Assembly (NCBI GenBank): GCA_002437305.1
Contig: DJOW01000064.1
Coordinates: 1-23,976, forward strand
Direction of reading: 5' to 3'
From: Bacteroidales bacterium UBA6428
Lineage (GTDB): Bacteria; Bacteroidota; Bacteroidia; Bacteroidales; UBA932
Length of the DNA stretch: 23,976 nucleotides
Below the pieces are notes generated by a model. The model was not told where the DNA came from and made no database searches. It saw nothing but the letters and a program-made list of their open reading frames with translations. This document shows, one piece after another, positions 23,080 to 23,976 of this stretch (position 1 is the stretch's first letter; each line of letters starts with the position of its first letter). Both the position numbers and the translations under genes were made by a program.

Positions 23080-23119
23080 AAAAAGACGGCCACCGATTGC
23101 TCAGTGCCCGTCTTGGTAG
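23080..23119. repeat. Direct repeat, distal copy (tRNA-fMet 3' end plus terminator)
   Basis: The segment 23095-23119 is identical to 23749-23773 except for one base, and the similarity continues with small differences to the A-run at 23080. It contains the CTACCA end of the initiator tRNA and its downstream hairpin. The copies start 654 bases apart. Confidence 0.75.
23085..23112 (-). terminator. Minus-strand terminator-like hairpin (duplicate)
   Basis: A 12-position stem with two mismatches around loop GCAA (minus strand) is followed by CTTTTTGATT. It resembles the terminator behind the initiator tRNA (23740-23765), but no tRNA body lies upstream of it here. Confidence 0.5.
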
Positions 23120-23225
23120 AACGGCAAATCAACTTATCCAACCAGTTAATTGAAGATTTTGCCAAGGTTATAGAATACGGACAAAGGATGAAAATGCGAA
23201 TTAGAGCATATTCAACAGAACATCA

Positions 23226-23255
23226 TTGCCAATCAGAAATATTTATTTACCTTTG
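23226..23255 (+). promoter_or_regulatory. Promoter inside the tRNA-fMet repeat-bounded segment
   Basis: TTG (23226-23228), 19 bases, then TACCTTTG (23248-23255): a good Bacteroidota promoter. The expected start is near 23262, exactly at the left arm of an inverted repeat. Confidence 0.7.
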
Positions 23256-23260
23256 CAATG

Positions 23261-23405
23261 TTGTGTGAATAAGAAAGGCAACGAGTAAAAGCAGACATCT
23301 TTTCCCTAAAAGGGATGTCTGTTTTTTATTTTCCCCATACTACCGAGGGGGGTACTACAACAAGGGCGGCTCTGCTCTCTCGCCTTTCTTAATTAATTCA
23401 CACAA
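23261..23405 (+). ncRNA. Structured leader or small RNA upstream of the 43-residue ORF
   Basis: The left arm TTGTGTGAATAAGAAAGGC (23261-23279) can pair with 23382-23405, which has the complementary sequence with a 5-base insertion and ends one base before the ATG at 23407. A terminator hairpin (23292-23327) lies between the arms. Transcripts could therefore stop early as an RNA of about 65 bases, or read through and fold with the ribosome binding region closed. I see no match to a named RNA family; this is inferred from structure alone. Confidence 0.45.
23292..23327 (+). terminator. Rho-independent terminator within the leader
   Basis: CAGACATC (23292-23299) and GATGTCTG (23314-23321) form an 8-bp stem with a possible CC/GG extension, followed directly by TTTTTT (23322-23327). 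It is about 60 bases after the predicted transcription start and 80 bases before the ORF. Confidence 0.75.
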
Positions 23406-23599
23406 AATGAGAGCAAGCCAACATCTTGTGATAGTCGCCATTGAGGTGGAGATTATCAGACTTGTCAAAGTGCGAGCCTACAAGCGAGTACGTTTCGGCA
23501 GGATTAAGAGAGTGCTCAGCCACTACAGACGTTATTAGGGTAATTTCTGTAGTCAGTCATCACTCTGAGCCGTAAGGCCCTCTGCTTCACCCCCTCGGT
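23342..23599. repeat. 10-bp perfect inverted repeat flanking the small ORF
   Basis: ACCGAGGGGG (23342-23351) is matched by CCCCCTCGGT (23590-23599). The two arms enclose the 43-residue ORF, and the right arm runs into a T-run. No target-site duplication is evident, so a long-range RNA stem is as likely as a mobile-element terminus. Confidence 0.5.
23407..23538 (+). CDS. Small basic protein, 43 residues, unknown
   Basis: ATG to TAG encodes 43 residues: a polar start (MRASQHL), a hydrophobic/amphipathic stretch (VIVAIEVEIIRLV, 8-20) and a strongly basic second half (VRAYKRVRFGRIKRV ... SHYRRY) with nine Arg and three Lys overall. The composition, clean frame and dedicated promoter argue for a real gene. 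It could bind RNA or DNA or act at a membrane, like small toxins or phage-type regulators, but I do not recognise a family. No strong Shine-Dalgarno is seen; the AT-rich stretch before the ATG is the right arm of an inverted repeat and could be masked in the mRNA. Confidence 0.6.
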   Translation: MRASQHLVIVAIEVEIIRLVKVRAYKRVRFGRIKRVLSHYRRY

Positions 23600-23604
23600 T
23601 TTTT
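23565..23604 (+). terminator. Possible terminator after the small ORF
   Basis: A GC-rich stretch with a minor GCC/GGC hairpin and the right arm CCCCCTCGGT ends in TTTTTT (23599-23604). No strong local stem is present; the best partner of the right arm is the distant 23342-23351. Confidence 0.35.
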
Positions 23605-23732
23605 AATTGTATCAAATCCCACACTGTATCAATACATCCTTTGAAAACCCTCTTGACACAGCAATGTTTCATATCACCTTAATCTCTTAGGCAAATCGGG
23701 CTTCCACGGGGTTCTGCGAGAGGTGAGGAGAT

Positions 23733-23773
23733 AAAAGAAACGGACGCTGATTGCTCAGTGTCCGTCTTGGTAG
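23733..23773. repeat. Direct repeat, tRNA-proximal copy
   Basis: Partner of 23080-23119. It runs from the A-rich tract through the terminator stem into the last bases of the initiator tRNA (CTACCA on the minus strand), where similarity stops. Confidence 0.75.
23740..23765 (-). terminator. Terminator of the initiator tRNA gene
   Basis: An 11-position stem with one mismatch and a GCAA loop (minus strand), starting 2 bases after the encoded CCA and followed by TTTCTTTT. Confidence 0.7.
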
Positions 23774-23843
23774 CGGGGGAAGGACTCGAACCTCCGGCCT
23801 CCGGGTTATGAGCCCGACGAGCTACCAACTGCTCTACCCCGCG
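23768..23843 (-). tRNA. Initiator tRNA-fMet (anticodon CAT)
   Basis: The 76-base minus-strand tRNA has encoded CCA. The first base pair is broken (C1 opposite T72), and the anticodon stem has three G-C pairs (GGGCTCATAACCC); both are marks of the initiator. The acceptor is CGCGGGG with CCCCGC, and the T-loop is GGTTCGAGTCC. The promoter is at 23855-23886. Confidence 0.93.
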
Positions 23844-23854
23844 ATGTTGGACTA

Positions 23855-23886
23855 CAAAGGTAAGCATATTTTTCTGAAATGCAAAA
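23855..23886 (-). promoter_or_regulatory. Promoter of the initiator tRNA gene
   Basis: TTTTG (23882-23886), 19 bases, then TACCTTTG (23855-23862) on the minus strand, 11 bases before the tRNA 5' end. Confidence 0.75.
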
Positions 23887-23920
23887 TTATTTTCAAAACA
23901 TATATAAAAAACGGAATAAT

Positions 23921-23976
23921 CTATGCGGATGACATTCTTGAATCGGCAATGGACAAGCGGTAGTCTCCTTCTGAAA
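23921..23976 (-). CDS. Possible 3' end of a gene entering from the right
   Basis: A minus-strand frame is open from the window edge to TAG (23921-23923) and reads SEGDYRLSIADSRMSSA. It is only 17 codons, so it could be chance; the direction agrees with the downstream tRNA. Confidence 0.25.
   Translation of the reverse strand, partial: SEGDYRLSIADSRMSSA

Noticed and set aside
23071..23268. Plus-strand 65-codon frame in the tRNA-fMet repeat segment
   Set aside because: It begins in the duplicated terminator and runs through a promoter; no protein-like features.
23261..23405. CRISPR or integron attC interpretation of the repeats
   Set aside because: There are no regularly spaced repeats and no attC core motifs at the arm ends.
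23679..23867. Minus-strand frame across the initiator tRNA
   Set aside because: It reads through the tRNA gene and its terminator.

Overview
The window looks like chromosomal DNA of a Bacteroidota bacterium, most likely an uncultured or gut member of the Bacteroidales. The evidence is the repeated promoter signature (TTTG, about 19-20 bases, TAnnTTTG), weak A-rich ribosome binding sites, the gene order ileS / DksA-like / lspA, the order DUF4290 / ftsK / LolA-like, a long type 2 isoleucyl-tRNA synthetase, a FISUMP-domain lipoprotein and an AddAB-like helicase-nuclease pair.

Bases 1-915 look like the edge of an integrated element. They hold a small lipoprotein with a C-terminal membrane anchor (u-spanin topology), then a cluster of TTGTTCG repeats and an 11-base copy of the anticodon-loop sequence of the adjacent tRNA-Ser(TGA). 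From 1028 to 17810 there is mostly housekeeping DNA. A leftward operon holds ileS, a zinc-less DksA-like factor and lspA. A rightward operon holds CvpA-family, tsaB, rpiB and truB. A leftward pair follows, ApbE and a lipoprotein resembling a free protease propeptide, then a rightward FISUMP lipoprotein. A leftward operon of DUF4290, ftsK and a LolA-like gene is followed by leftward AddB-like and AddA-like genes (14682-20715). A rightward reverse-type rubrerythrin gene (20937-21491) has its own promoter and terminator.

From 21492 to 23767 the DNA resembles a gene graveyard with small accessory structures. It contains a second, decayed copy of the rubrerythrin 3' end and its terminator. It also contains a mannose-6-phosphate-isomerase-like gene split by one in-frame TGA, lacking expected metal ligands and apparently frameshifted at its 5' end. 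Last comes a 0.65-kb segment bounded by direct repeats of the 3' end and terminator of an initiator tRNA gene. Inside this segment a promoter, an early terminator hairpin and long inverted repeats precede a tiny basic 43-residue ORF. This is the least explained part of the window.

Functionally the core covers tRNA charging and modification (IleRS, TsaB, TruB, two tRNAs), envelope lipoprotein processing and traffic (LspA, LolA-like, several lipoproteins), chromosome segregation and break repair (FtsK, AddAB-like) and oxidative stress defence (rubrerythrin). Family names are from recognisable motifs; no database search was possible.
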